Counted from the first letter of the stretch, positions 14,930-22,752 are shown. The stretch: 24,332 nt of DNA from Methanobacterium sp. PtaB.Bin024 (GCA_002067065.1 MVPY01000054.1:1-24332); one strand, 5' to 3'. The notes: generated by a model from the sequence alone, not told the origin. Numbers and translations: made by a program.

Positions 14930-15676
14930 ATGATGGAAAATGCTGTTGAAATTGAAGATGTATCTGTAACATTCCATGAGCAGCCTGTTTTAAAGGATAT
15001 AAATCTTTCCATCAAAATCAATGATTTTTTAGCCATAATAGGCCCTAATGGTGGTGGTAAAAGCACCCTTCTAAAAATCATATTAGGCTTAATTAAAGTG
15101 GATCAGGGTAAAGTAACCGTTTTTGGTAACCAACCAGGCAATCCTGATAATCCCATTGGATACCTCCCCCAGCATGTCTCTTTTGACCCTGATTTCCCGA
15201 TAAATGTTTTTGACACAGTTTTATCAGGAAGATATCATGGGTTTTTAAAAAATTATTCAGATGATGACCGCAAAAAAGTTACAAAGGCCTTGAGGGAAGT
15301 GGGCATGTTAGATAAAAGCCATCGTCAAATCAGCCGGCTTTCAGGAGGACAGATGCAACGAGTTTTCATTGCCCGTGCAATTGTACGAGAACCCAAACTA
15401 TTACTTCTTGATGAACCAATGGCCAGCATAGACCCTGAAATGCAGAACTCCTTTTATAATCTGTTGTCACGACTAAGGGATAAGATGGCCATAGTACTGG
15501 TGAGTCATGATGTAGGGGCTGTTTCCAGCCATGTGGATAATATAGCCTGCCTTAATCAGAAACTTTACTATCACGGGTCAGCCGAAGATGCTGCAAAACC
15601 CCTGGAAAGAATGTATAAATGTCCCATTGATTTACTTAGCCATGGGATTCCCCATAGAGTCTTAAAGAAACATTAA
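14930..15676 (+). CDS. znuC: Metal ABC importer ATPase (ZnuC type)
   Basis: 248 residues, normal for the family. Energises metal import at the cytoplasmic face together with the ZnuB permease. All ABC motifs are intact: Walker A G-P-N-G-G-G-K-S-T (38-46), Q-loop Gln81, signature L-S-G-G-Q (137-141), Walker B L-L-L-L-D-E (156-162 region) and the H-loop His193. GGTGA at 14921-14925 precedes two adjacent ATG codons, 14930 (spacing 4) and 14933 (spacing 7), and either may be used. A 67-base gap follows znuA, and 44 bases separate it from znuB. The C-terminus ends in a short basic tail. Confidence 0.95.
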   Translation: MMENAVEIEDVSVTFHEQPVLKDINLSIKINDFLAIIGPNGGGKSTLLKIILGLIKVDQGKVTVFGNQPGNPDNPIGYLPQHVSFDPDFPINVFDTVLSGRYHGFLKNYSDDDRKKVTKALREVGMLDKSHRQISRLSGGQMQRVFIARAIVREPKLLLLDEPMASIDPEMQNSFYNLLSRLRDKMAIVLVSHDVGAVSSHVDNIACLNQKLYYHGSAEDAAKPLERMYKCPIDLLSHGIPHRVLKKH

Positions 15677-15720
15677 TCTACTGATATATCATAGAAACCT
15701 GTGGAAGGAACAAAGAAAAC

Positions 15721-16524
15721 ATGACAGGAATTCTTGAATACTCTTTCATGCAGAATGCATTCATGGCAGCCATTCTGGTTAGCGTAGCCTGTGGATTAGT
15801 AGGAACTTATGTGGTGATAAAGAGGATAGTTTTCATCAGTGGAGGGATTTCCCATGCAGCCTTTGGAGGGATAGGTCTGGGATATTTTCTGGGAATAAAT
15901 CCCATACTGGCAGCCATACCCTTCAGCATAATATCCGCCCTGATCATGGGGATCACCAGCAAAAAGGTTAAGATCAGTGAAGACACAGCCATTGGAATAT
16001 TATGGAGTATAGGAATGGCTATTGGTATCATATTTATCAATTTAACACCAGGATATGTTCCGGATCTTATGACTTATCTTTTCGGGAGCATACTTACTGT
16101 CCCTTTCAATGATCTTTTTATCATGCTCATCCTGGATGTGGTAATCATCATAACAGTTATGGTATTCCAGAGAGAATTTCAGGGCATTTCCTTTGACGAA
16201 GAATTCAGTCACGTGATTGGAATGCCAACCACAGCCATATACCTTCTCCTTTTATCCCTGGTTGCCCTTTCAGTAGTGGTAATGATTAAAGTAGTTGGGG
16301 TTATACTTGTAATTGCCCTTTTAGCCATCCCTGCAGCCATTGCCAAACAATACACCTATAAAATAGGGAGAATGATGATATTGGCAGTGATATTAGGAAT
16401 GATACTCACCACTGGAGGATTATACCTTTCTTATCTATTTAACCTGGCATCTGGTGCTACCATCGTACTTACTTTGGGTTTAGGCTTTTTTATTTCATCT
16501 TTAATTCAGAAAGTCATGGAATGA
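15721..16524 (+). CDS. znuB: Metal ABC importer permease (ZnuB type, ABC-3 family)
   Basis: 267 residues with about eight hydrophobic helices across the whole length, typical of ABC-3 family permeases for zinc or manganese. It presumably forms a homodimeric channel that receives metal from ZnuA and is driven by ZnuC. The G-G-I-S-H-A-A-F-G-G-I-G motif near residues 40-51 is the family's conserved stretch, and a K-V-V-G-V-I-L-V-I-A-L-L-A-I-P-A-A motif lies at about 190-206. It closes the operon; no clear T-run terminator follows, so read-through into the next gene is possible. Start ATG 15721 has a G-rich purine stretch (GGAAGG) about 14 bases upstream. Confidence 0.94.
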   Translation: MTGILEYSFMQNAFMAAILVSVACGLVGTYVVIKRIVFISGGISHAAFGGIGLGYFLGINPILAAIPFSIISALIMGITSKKVKISEDTAIGILWSIGMAIGIIFINLTPGYVPDLMTYLFGSILTVPFNDLFIMLILDVVIIITVMVFQREFQGISFDEEFSHVIGMPTTAIYLLLLSLVALSVVVMIKVVGVILVIALLAIPAAIAKQYTYKIGRMMILAVILGMILTTGGLYLSYLFNLASGATIVLTLGLGFFISSLIQKVME

Positions 16525-16601
16525 ATCTAAGTATATTGTCACCGGCAGGGTTATATCAGCATGGTTATTAGTTAATCCCACTAAAAAAAGGAAGGAACAT
16601 A

Positions 16602-16609
16602 TTATAAAA
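16602..16609 (+). promoter_or_regulatory. TATA box giving a probably leaderless message
   Basis: TTATAAAA lies about 21 bases from the ATG at 16627, so transcription should start at or next to that codon. No ribosome site precedes the ATG, in agreement with a leaderless mRNA. Confidence 0.5.
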
Positions 16610-16626
16610 GACACATAATATATGTT

Positions 16627-17262
16627 ATGTTATCCTCCAAGCATGTCCATATCTTTATTTTATTATTTATTTTAGCATCTTTTACAGGCACATCAGCAGC
16701 GGATGTAGTTAATCCTGGTGAAAAAACCATCTCCTTAAGCTATCAACTTACTAACATCCAAGATTACCCTGATTATGTTTTCATCCTTCATGGAACTCCC
16801 AACCCATCTATGGAAGTTTTAAACTCATCAGAATTCAATTTTTACAAACTAAGTACATGTTCAATATATGCTGTGCCCAGAACGGTTTATGATTCAGTTA
16901 ACTTAGAACAGATGAATGAAACACAGGTAGAACAGTTCCTTAACAACGATTCGAGAGTAGCACGATCCAACCTTCAATTGGACGGTATTTATGGAACAGT
17001 TAGTGACAGTAATCCACTCCAAAGCGCCCTGATAACTCTTAAAATAAATTCCATTCAGGGCAATGACCTGAATATTGAAAAAAACAGCATCATCTATTCC
17101 TATGAGAATGGTCAAACTGAGGAAAAAGCATTCACTAACCAAGATCAAACCCCGGAGCCAAGTAACCCTGGATCATGGATGGATTACATTTATTTCATAA
17201 TACTCCCTATCCTGGCACTGGCTGCTGTAATTTTCATTCTTATAAGGAGAAGATCCAATTAA
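16627..17262 (+). CDS. Secreted, C-terminally membrane-anchored protein next to the metal importer
   Basis: 211 residues, family not recognised. A signal peptide at 1-24 (hydrophobic core, then T-S-A-A) is followed by a ~160-residue extracellular domain of mostly beta-strand character with two cysteines close together and several N-x-S/T glycosylation sites. A Pro/Ser/Asn linker and one membrane helix at about 187-206 with an R-R-R stop-transfer tail complete it. It is therefore a type I membrane protein facing outwards. It lies 102 bases after znuB on the same strand, and the small membrane protein at 17355 follows. I infer a possible accessory role in metal capture or presentation, but no metal-binding cluster is obvious. 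A TATA box at 16602-16609 gives it its own, probably leaderless, message. Confidence 0.75.
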   Translation: MLSSKHVHIFILLFILASFTGTSAADVVNPGEKTISLSYQLTNIQDYPDYVFILHGTPNPSMEVLNSSEFNFYKLSTCSIYAVPRTVYDSVNLEQMNETQVEQFLNNDSRVARSNLQLDGIYGTVSDSNPLQSALITLKINSIQGNDLNIEKNSIIYSYENGQTEEKAFTNQDQTPEPSNPGSWMDYIYFIILPILALAAVIFILIRRRSN

Positions 17263-17295
17263 CTTCACTTAACAGATTCAAATAACTCAACCGAT

Positions 17296-17321
17296 TACAA
17301 CATTATAATACAACATTATAA
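17296..17321 (+). promoter_or_regulatory. Tandem 13-base repeat that doubles a TATA element
   Basis: TACAACATTATAA occurs twice without a gap, at 17296-17308 and 17309-17321. Each copy contains TTATAA, so the duplication creates two TATA elements 13 bases apart. The second would start transcription about 10 bases before the ATG at 17355. Confidence 0.55.
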
Positions 17322-17354
17322 TTCATCGAAATTGTTGAATAGAAAAATAGTACC

Positions 17355-17666
17355 ATGTACAACCTTATTTTTTACTGGATCATAACAGTAATTGTTGAAT
17401 TTCTAGTTATCTGGTTGTTTATCCAGAATGAACCCTTAAAACTTCTTGTTTATTCTATTTTAATAAATTCCATCACTCTACCCCTGGCCACATTCAGTTA
17501 TCTATACTTATATCCTAACTTTTTTTTAACCGAAACTGTTGTATTTCTAGCAGAAGGTATTTTCCTAAAATTATTACTTAAACTTGATTATTCAAAAGCT
17601 TTTATGATCGCCTTGGCGGCGAATCTGGTTACTGGAACAATAGGATTCCTTTTAGCATTAAATTAG
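17355..17666 (+). CDS. Small four-helix membrane protein with internal duplication
   Basis: 103 residues, family not recognised with confidence. Almost entirely hydrophobic, with four predicted membrane helices at about 4-24, 28-48, 57-77 and 81-102. The two halves are repeats: the pattern E-x13-K-x8-N-x2-T occurs as Glu15, Lys29, Asn38, Thr41 and again as Glu67, Lys81, Asn90, Thr93, always with an offset of 52. Buried Glu and Asn residues at matching positions could line a path for a cation. It resembles, from memory, short hydrophobic proteins with an E...N pattern found beside secreted partner proteins in other microbes. Its place after znuACB and the secreted protein suggests a role in metal transport, but this is inference. 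It has a separate promoter with a doubled TATA element. Confidence 0.75.
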   Translation: MYNLIFYWIITVIVEFLVIWLFIQNEPLKLLVYSILINSITLPLATFSYLYLYPNFFLTETVVFLAEGIFLKLLLKLDYSKAFMIALAANLVTGTIGFLLALN

Positions 17667-18032
17667 GCTTATATTGAACTATTTTTAGTTATTAATAATT
17701 ATAATATCATAATATTATTTAAAATCAATTAATATTGTAATAAATATGCCTCTACACCATTTACTAATTATCTAAAGATTTAATTTATTAATCTTTTGAA
17801 AAATTCATTTTGGAAAACTTTATACGATATTAATTATGTATTATATTATATACTCAAAATTCATAATAGGGAGAAATATTGCCCTGAGATTTTTTTAAAA
17901 TCCCAGAGATAAAATATCCAAATGATTCATCGATCATGGAGATAATTTATCCAGAGAGATTTTTTGATACATCTCGTTGAATTTTTTGGGTATATCTAAA
18001 AAAAATAAACAAACAATGGGGAGGGATATAGT
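17667..18032. other. 366-base gap with a structured leader
   Basis: The first half is AT-rich with palindromic runs near 17690-17720. A TATA-like stretch at about 17838-17858 would start transcription near 17880. This gives the surface protein gene at 18033 a leader of about 150 bases containing the hairpin at 17884-17906 and partly repeated sequence (GAGATAA...TATCC twice, at about 17906-17920 and 17939-17953). The ribosome site GGGGAGGG is at 18018-18025. Confidence 0.5.
17884..17906 (+). repeat. Hairpin in the surface-protein leader
   Basis: CTG-A-GATTTT (17884-17893) pairs with AAAATC-C-CAG (17897-17906), with one mismatch and a TTT loop. It lies about where the transcript should start. 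Confidence 0.5.
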
Positions 18033-18659
18033 TTGAAAAAAAATTTATTGGGAATTGTATTTTTAGTTTTAACTGTTGTTGCTTTTGTTGGAGTAGTATC
18101 CGCCGTACCAACTGTGGATTATTCTTACACAGATGAAAACGGCAATGAAATAAGTGAAATTCAAGCAGGAGATACGCTAGGAAATTATATCGAAGTTGAA
18201 AATGATGAGACACCAGTATCAGATGTGACTGTAACTACAGTTGGCACCACTGATATAAATAATTGGGGAGACTCAACTGATGGTTTAGAATCAAGAGATA
18301 ATGGTCAGACATGGACTCAAGCAACCATAACCTATCCTACAGATGATTCATTTACATGGACTATAGGATCACTTGCTGCAAACGAAAATATCATTTTAAG
18401 ATGGTATAGTTATCCATTATCTGCAGGTTACAGTACTGAGACAAGCAATCTTTATGTTGGAGAAAGAATGGTAGATAATGATGCAGCCACCATAATAGTT
18501 ACAGAGCCTGAATCTAACTCTACATCTGATCTAGCAGGTGAAACCACAACTGCTGCTGCAGGAACTGTGGGCATGCAAGAGACCGGAAGTCCAGTTGGAT
18601 TACTGCTTTTAGCATTTGGTCTGCTCTCAACAGGTCTAGTTTACTCCAGAAAACAGTAA
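18033..18659 (+). CDS. Secreted surface protein with ETG-type C-terminal anchor
   Basis: 208 residues. TTG start at 18033, 7 bases after GGGGAGGG. A signal peptide at 1-24 (K-K-N, hydrophobic core, V-V-S-A) leads to an extracellular beta-rich domain resembling DUF11/CARDB-type surface modules (acidic, T/S/N-rich, Y/W-containing), then a Thr/Ala-rich linker. The C-terminus is a tripartite anchor: motif G-M-Q-E-T-G-S-P (180-187), a hydrophobic stretch, and the basic tail S-R-K-Q. The same motif ends the adhesin at 19025-20308, so both are probably sorted by the same route; no sortase or archaeosortase gene lies in the window. Its function is presumably cell-surface structure or adhesion. Confidence 0.8.
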   Translation: MKKNLLGIVFLVLTVVAFVGVVSAVPTVDYSYTDENGNEISEIQAGDTLGNYIEVENDETPVSDVTVTTVGTTDINNWGDSTDGLESRDNGQTWTQATITYPTDDSFTWTIGSLAANENIILRWYSYPLSAGYSTETSNLYVGERMVDNDAATIIVTEPESNSTSDLAGETTTAAAGTVGMQETGSPVGLLLLAFGLLSTGLVYSRKQ

Positions 18660-18685
18660 AGCTATCTAAAAAAATATAAAATTTA

Positions 18686-18703
18686 ATATTTTTTTTTATT
18701 TTT
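18686..18703 (+). terminator. T-run terminator after the first surface gene
   Basis: A run of nine T residues (18689-18697) followed by A and five more T, about 30 bases after the stop at 18659. No strong hairpin precedes it. T-runs alone terminate archaeal transcription. Confidence 0.6.
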
Positions 18704-18911
18704 CTCTAATTCTTATTTTTTGTAAAAGAAAATTAGACAATTTATGGTTTTTTAATGGATTTTTCTTTTTTCATTTTTTTTTATTTGATTAACCCTATTT
18801 GTTTTGTTTTTTTATAGGGCTGGAAGGTATTTCCGCATGTTATTTCCGGCGAAAGATATATAGTTTTGCATCTGCTAACAAACATATATTGTTGTAAGTC
18901 TGATTGTTGTT

Positions 18912-18925
18912 TCCAACTTGTTGGA
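18912..18925 (+). repeat. Perfect small palindrome upstream of the adhesin gene
   Basis: TCCAAC-TT-GTTGGA. It lies about 100 bases before the adhesin start, and GTTGGAAA recurs at about 18980. Possible operator or leader hairpin. Confidence 0.45.
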
Positions 18926-19024
18926 TTTAAAGCTTGAATCTTAGATTGTATAGATTTAAGACTTTTATTAAAATTTAATGTTGGAAATAATTATCAAAGA
19001 TCAGGCATGAGGGGGGTGAAAAAA

Positions 19025-20308
19025 GTGAAGAAACAATCGATACTACTCACATTTTCTTTACTGGTTATTTTATTTTCTATCTCTGCTGTTAATGCTGCTG
19101 ATACATATGTTAATGGTTCTGTCGCTGCTTCAGGAGATGGAAGTAGCTGGGAACAGGCATACAAAACAATAAAAGAAGGTTACAATGGCGTAACAGACAG
19201 TAACACAGTTAATATCGCAGCAGGAACCTACACTGGAGACGATAACAAAGGCATAATGGTAGATAAAGACATTACCATCCAGGGAGCAGGTCAAGATCAA
19301 ACCATAATTGACTGCGAAGATTTAGGTTATGTTTTTGATGTACAGGCCGATAAAACAGTAAACATCAAAGATTTAACCATCACTAACGGAAACTGTGCAG
19401 GGGGAGCTATCCCTAATTCAGGTACCTTAACAGTTGAAAGATGTGAATTCACTAGTAACAGCGCTACCTGGGGTGGAGCCATCAACAACGATGGCACTTT
19501 AACCGTGACAAACTGTAAATTCAACGATAACTATGCAACCATGACAGGCGGAGCTATTTACAACATAGGTTTTTTAACTGTTACTGGCAGTAATTTCTGG
19601 GATAATACTGCAGACAGTAATGCCGGGGCTATTTATGGTCACTGTGGATATGCTTTGGTTAGTTGGATTAAAGTAACATACAGCCGTTTTGTTGGTAATA
19701 TTGCATCGAACACTCCGAATGACATATACATAATGTGTGATCCTGAGTATGGTCCTTATGGTCTAAATGTTAGGTATAACTGGTGGGGATCTAACTCTGA
19801 ACCAACAGAAAAAATAACCGGATACTATGACCCCACAGTACCTTCCATGTGGACACCATGGTTAGTGATGAACATTAACGCCGACCCATCAACTATTTAC
19901 ACCGGACAAACATCAACCCTCACTGCTGATGTTTACACTGATTCTGCTGGCACTGATCATAGTGCTGATGCTGCTCAGTTCTTCAGCGGACCACAGGTGA
20001 CATTTACCACTGATCTTGGTAACGTTGGCAGCAAATCAACCACAGTCAACTGGATTCTAGGTATGGCAATTGCCACCTTAAGGGGTGATGAAGCAGCTGG
20101 AATGGCCACAGTAACCGCTGCAGACGGCCAGGTAGTTTCAACTACCGTGAATATCCTACAAAGCCCAACAGTAAATGCAGCGACCAGTACAAATGGAACT
20201 ACCAATACAGATGGAACTATAGGAATGCACGAAACAGGAACACCAATAGTAGGACTATTACTTGCATTTTTAATGCTCGTAGGTGGTTTGGTTGTTTCAA
20301 AAAGATAG
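19025..20308 (+). CDS. Beta-helix adhesin-like surface protein with Ig-like domain and ETG-type anchor
   Basis: 427 residues from the GTG at 19025. Start choice: an ATG at 19007 is in frame, but GGGGGTGA at 19012-19019 lies 5 bases before GTG 19025, which gives a typical signal peptide (K-K-Q-S-I-L-L, core, V-N-A-A). After it a right-handed beta-helix region carries about three 24-25-residue rungs with G-G-A-I/G-A-I-x-N, T-L-T-V and C-x-F repeats, as in polymorphic outer membrane and CSLREA-type proteins. Then comes a Big-type Ig-like domain with a T-S-T-L-T-A-D-V strand and A-D-G-Q-V-V-S-T-T-V end (about 280-385), a Thr/Asn linker and the anchor G-M-H-E-T-G-T-P (400-407), hydrophobic stretch and S-K-R. 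Such adhesin-like proteins are common in Methanobacteriales and presumably contact hosts or syntrophic partners. Confidence 0.87.
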   Translation: MKKQSILLTFSLLVILFSISAVNAADTYVNGSVAASGDGSSWEQAYKTIKEGYNGVTDSNTVNIAAGTYTGDDNKGIMVDKDITIQGAGQDQTIIDCEDLGYVFDVQADKTVNIKDLTITNGNCAGGAIPNSGTLTVERCEFTSNSATWGGAINNDGTLTVTNCKFNDNYATMTGGAIYNIGFLTVTGSNFWDNTADSNAGAIYGHCGYALVSWIKVTYSRFVGNIASNTPNDIYIMCDPEYGPYGLNVRYNWWGSNSEPTEKITGYYDPTVPSMWTPWLVMNINADPSTIYTGQTSTLTADVYTDSAGTDHSADAAQFFSGPQVTFTTDLGNVGSKSTTVNWILGMAIATLRGDEAAGMATVTAADGQVVSTTVNILQSPTVNAATSTNGTTNTDGTIGMHETGTPIVGLLLAFLMLVGGLVVSKR

Positions 20309-20318
20309 TTTTTTTTGA

Positions 20319-20349
20319 AAGGGTTTTAATTCCCTTATTATTTTTTTTT
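20319..20349 (+). terminator. Hairpin and T-run terminator after the adhesin gene
   Basis: AAGGG (20319-20323) pairs with CCCTT (20332-20336) with an 8-base loop, followed by a TTA spacer and nine T (20341-20349). It lies in the convergent space between the adhesin gene and rpiA. Confidence 0.65.
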
Positions 20350-20432
20350 ATCCAAGATTACGCATGCTTTAAAAGGAATAAAACATATCCAAAATGAACG
20401 ATTTTATTATTATTTAAAGAAGAATAAAGAAT

Positions 20433-21152
20433 TTATGGTTTTTTAATGGATTCAACTCCATTGGAAGTAGCAATTAAAACCTGGTCAGCTATTCCTGCAA
20501 ATATACCATTTTCCACAACACCAGGAATACTGTTAAGTTCTATTTCAAGTTCCTTTGGATTTGGAATCTCTTTAAACTGAACATCTACCACAAAATTATT
20601 GTTATCTGTTATAACAGGACCGTCCTTCATTTGAGCCATTCTAAGGGAAGGAACACCACCCGCTGCTTTTACCAGTTCAGTCACTGGCCTGTATGCTAAT
20701 GGTATGACTTCCAGGGGGACTGGGAAATCTCCAAGTTTCTCAACCTTTTTGGATTCATCTACAATGACCAAGAATTTGTCAGCTGATGAGTCAACAATTT
20801 TTTCAAGTGTATGGGCTGCTCCACCACCTTTAATAAGATTCAACTGAGGGTCTACTTCATCAGCACCATCAACTGCCAGATCAGGCAGGTGTTCATCAAG
20901 GGTGGTTAAAGGTATCCCGCAGTCCCTTGCCAGGAAAAAAGATTGATAAGATGTTGGTATACCCATAATCTCTATTTCTTCTTCTTTAATTCGGTCTCCC
21001 AGTTTTTGGATAAAGTAGTGGGCTGTTGAACCAGTTCCCAATCCTAAGATCTGCCCATCATCAACCATCATGGCGGCTTTTTGGGCAACCTCCTGTTTAG
21101 CATCATCAACCAGTTGAACAGCTTCCCATGTAACTTCTTTTTTCGGATGCAT
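20433..21152 (-). CDS. rpiA: Ribose-5-phosphate isomerase A
   Basis: 239 residues, normal for RpiA. Interconverts ribose 5-phosphate and ribulose 5-phosphate in the cytoplasm, supplying ribose 5-phosphate for nucleotides. The phosphate-binding loop G-L-G-T-G-S-T (37-43), the D-G-A-D-E-V-D motif (95-101) and K-G-G-G-A-A (108-113) are present. The E. coli active-site residues Asp81, Asp84, Lys94 and Glu103 correspond to Asp95, Asp98, Lys108 and Glu117 with a constant offset of 14. The N-terminus carries about 14 extra residues compared with E. coli. ATG 21152 is preceded by GGGAG. It follows UPF0179 by 93 bases on the same strand, possibly in one transcript with egsA. Confidence 0.96.
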   Translation of the reverse strand: MHPKKEVTWEAVQLVDDAKQEVAQKAAMMVDDGQILGLGTGSTAHYFIQKLGDRIKEEEIEIMGIPTSYQSFFLARDCGIPLTTLDEHLPDLAVDGADEVDPQLNLIKGGGAAHTLEKIVDSSADKFLVIVDESKKVEKLGDFPVPLEVIPLAYRPVTELVKAAGGVPSLRMAQMKDGPVITDNNNFVVDVQFKEIPNPKELEIELNSIPGVVENGIFAGIADQVLIATSNGVESIKKP

Positions 21153-21245
21153 GTGTAATCTCCCTGTTAAATCGATATTGTAATCATTTTAAAAATCATA
21201 TCTAAATTTTAGATTTCATTCAAATAACACCTTATTCATTGCCTC

Positions 21246-21680
21246 TTACAACTGTTTAAGGAGAACAATACTTAGGTTTAATCCTTTAGGACATTTTTCT
21301 TTGGGTTTTCCCATCTTTTTCATGATTTTACACTTATCGTCTCGATAAAGGCCCTCAGGAAAACAGAATTCACGCAATGAACAGTTTTCTTCACACGTAG
21401 GGGGTAAAAAAACAATGTTAGAACCTTCAAAAGCACGTTTTGAGTCGATAGCAGTTTTAAAAGTGGCTTTTTCCACGTCAACTACCTTTACTTTACCACC
21501 CTCATGAACCATGCAGGGATGTTCAGTATTTTTAACTTCCCTGATTTGGTACAATCTTCCCTCTTCCAGAGAATCAATACAAGTTCCCTTAAAGCGACAC
21601 TTTTCACATTGGCTGGCAGCCCCATAATGTATGAATTTTAGTCCTTTTTCTGCTAAGTCATTTCCAATGAGGGTTATCAT
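21246..21680 (-). CDS. UPF0179 family cysteine-rich protein
   Basis: 144 residues, the standard UPF0179 size, a family confined to archaea, mainly euryarchaea. Nine cysteines occur: 25, 28, 34, 56, 96, 100, 106, 117 and 130. The two clusters C-x2-C-x5-C and C-x3-C-x5-C suggest metal or iron-sulfur binding. The function is unknown. It begins 25 bases after the egsA stop, close enough for one transcript. GGAG precedes the ATG at 21680. No signal or membrane segment. Confidence 0.93.
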   Translation of the reverse strand: MITLIGNDLAEKGLKFIHYGAASQCEKCRFKGTCIDSLEEGRLYQIREVKNTEHPCMVHEGGKVKVVDVEKATFKTAIDSKRAFEGSNIVFLPPTCEENCSLREFCFPEGLYRDDKCKIMKKMGKPKEKCPKGLNLSIVLLKQL

Positions 21681-21705
21681 TATCTTCCACTCCCATGTTC
21701 ATGGT

Positions 21706-22752
21706 TTAATCGATTACTCCTGTTTTACGTGCTAATTTCTCGGCAGCTTCCTCTGTAAGTCCCCTATCACCTAATATAGTATATCTTTCTTTTCTAATAG
21801 TATGTGCTTTAGTTAAAGCTTCAATGATATATTTAGGATCTATATTCAGTTGGGACGCGTTTACAGGTGCTTTAATAGATTTTAAAGCTTCACGAATGAA
21901 TTCCCAATCCCCTCCATGTAGGTACATCATCATAATAGTCCCTACTCCACATTGTTCACCATGAAGAGCAGGTTTAGGTGCTAAAATGTCCAGAGCATGG
22001 CTGAATTTGTGTTCAGCACCACTGGCAGGTCTGCTGTTACCTGCAATGCTGATGGCCATTCCACTGGATATGAGTGCCTTCACCACTATGGCGGCACTTT
22101 CAACCAGACCTTCTTTTATGTCACCAGCAGATTTAATCATCATTTCAGCAGTTATAAGAGATAATGCTGCTGATGAATCGCTGAAATCTTCATTTAACAA
22201 ACGATGGGCCAGTTTCCAGTCCAAGATTGCGGTGTAATTAGAGATTATATCTCCACATCCAGAGGCCAATAGACGAAAAGGTGCCTGGCTGATGATTTGA
22301 GTATCAGCAATAACTCCCACTGGTGGTTCAACCGCTAAAGAAACACTACCTTCCTGATTTTTAATGGAAGCTCTTGGAGAAGAAATACCATCATGTGAAG
22401 CGGCCGTAGGAATGCTTATGCAGTGTTTTCCTGACTGAGTGGATGCCATTTTAGCCACATCGATTACTTTCCCACCACCCACTCCTAAAACAGCATTAAC
22501 ATCACTCATACACTCTTGAACTTCTGAAACAGCATCAAGAGATGGCTTTTTGACAGTTATAGTCTCCACGTCAAATTCAAATTCATGAAGGCTGTTTATT
22601 ACTTTTTCTCCGGCAATTTTCATAGTATGAGGCCCGCTGGCCACTAATAATTTGCCTTTGATTTTCAAATCCTTGCAGATGGATCCGGTTTCCTTGAGTA
22701 CTCCCGGGCCACTGTGAATTTCCCGTGGTAATTTAACACGATTAAAATCCAT
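21706..22752 (-). CDS. egsA: sn-Glycerol-1-phosphate dehydrogenase
   Basis: 348 residues, the usual length. Reduces dihydroxyacetone phosphate to sn-glycerol 1-phosphate with NAD(P)H, which creates the archaeal stereochemistry of membrane lipids. Motifs: V-G-G-G-K (91-95) in the nucleotide-binding loop, and zinc ligands Asp168 (G-C-G-D), His248 (A-E-H-K-F) and His264 (A-L-H-G-E). S-H-D-G-I-S-S-P at 119-126 is also typical. It is the best single marker that the organism is an archaeon. ATG 22752 is preceded by AGGAGA (22763-22758). It leads a minus-strand cluster with UPF0179 and rpiA and is divergent from proS. Confidence 0.96.
   Translation of the reverse strand: MDFNRVKLPREIHSGPGVLKETGSICKDLKIKGKLLVASGPHTMKIAGEKVINSLHEFEFDVETITVKKPSLDAVSEVQECMSDVNAVLGVGGGKVIDVAKMASTQSGKHCISIPTAASHDGISSPRASIKNQEGSVSLAVEPPVGVIADTQIISQAPFRLLASGCGDIISNYTAILDWKLAHRLLNEDFSDSSAALSLITAEMMIKSAGDIKEGLVESAAIVVKALISSGMAISIAGNSRPASGAEHKFSHALDILAPKPALHGEQCGVGTIMMMYLHGGDWEFIREALKSIKAPVNASQLNIDPKYIIEALTKAHTIRKERYTILGDRGLTEEAAEKLARKTGVID

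Larger units (their letters stand above)
18660..19006. other. 347-base gap between two surface genes
   Basis: T-rich in its first half with several T-runs. A less AT-rich patch follows at about 18818-18860 with repeated TATTTCCG/TTATTTCCGG sequence, then a perfect hairpin at 18912-18925. No credible ORF. Confidence 0.5.

Noticed and set aside
17947..18213. 88-codon minus ORF in front of the surface gene
   Set aside because: Overlaps the signal peptide of the 18033 gene in antisense; no ribosome site.
19007..19024. ATG start for the beta-helix adhesin
   Set aside because: The following GGGGGTGA is a ribosome site for GTG 19025, which also gives a more normal signal peptide.
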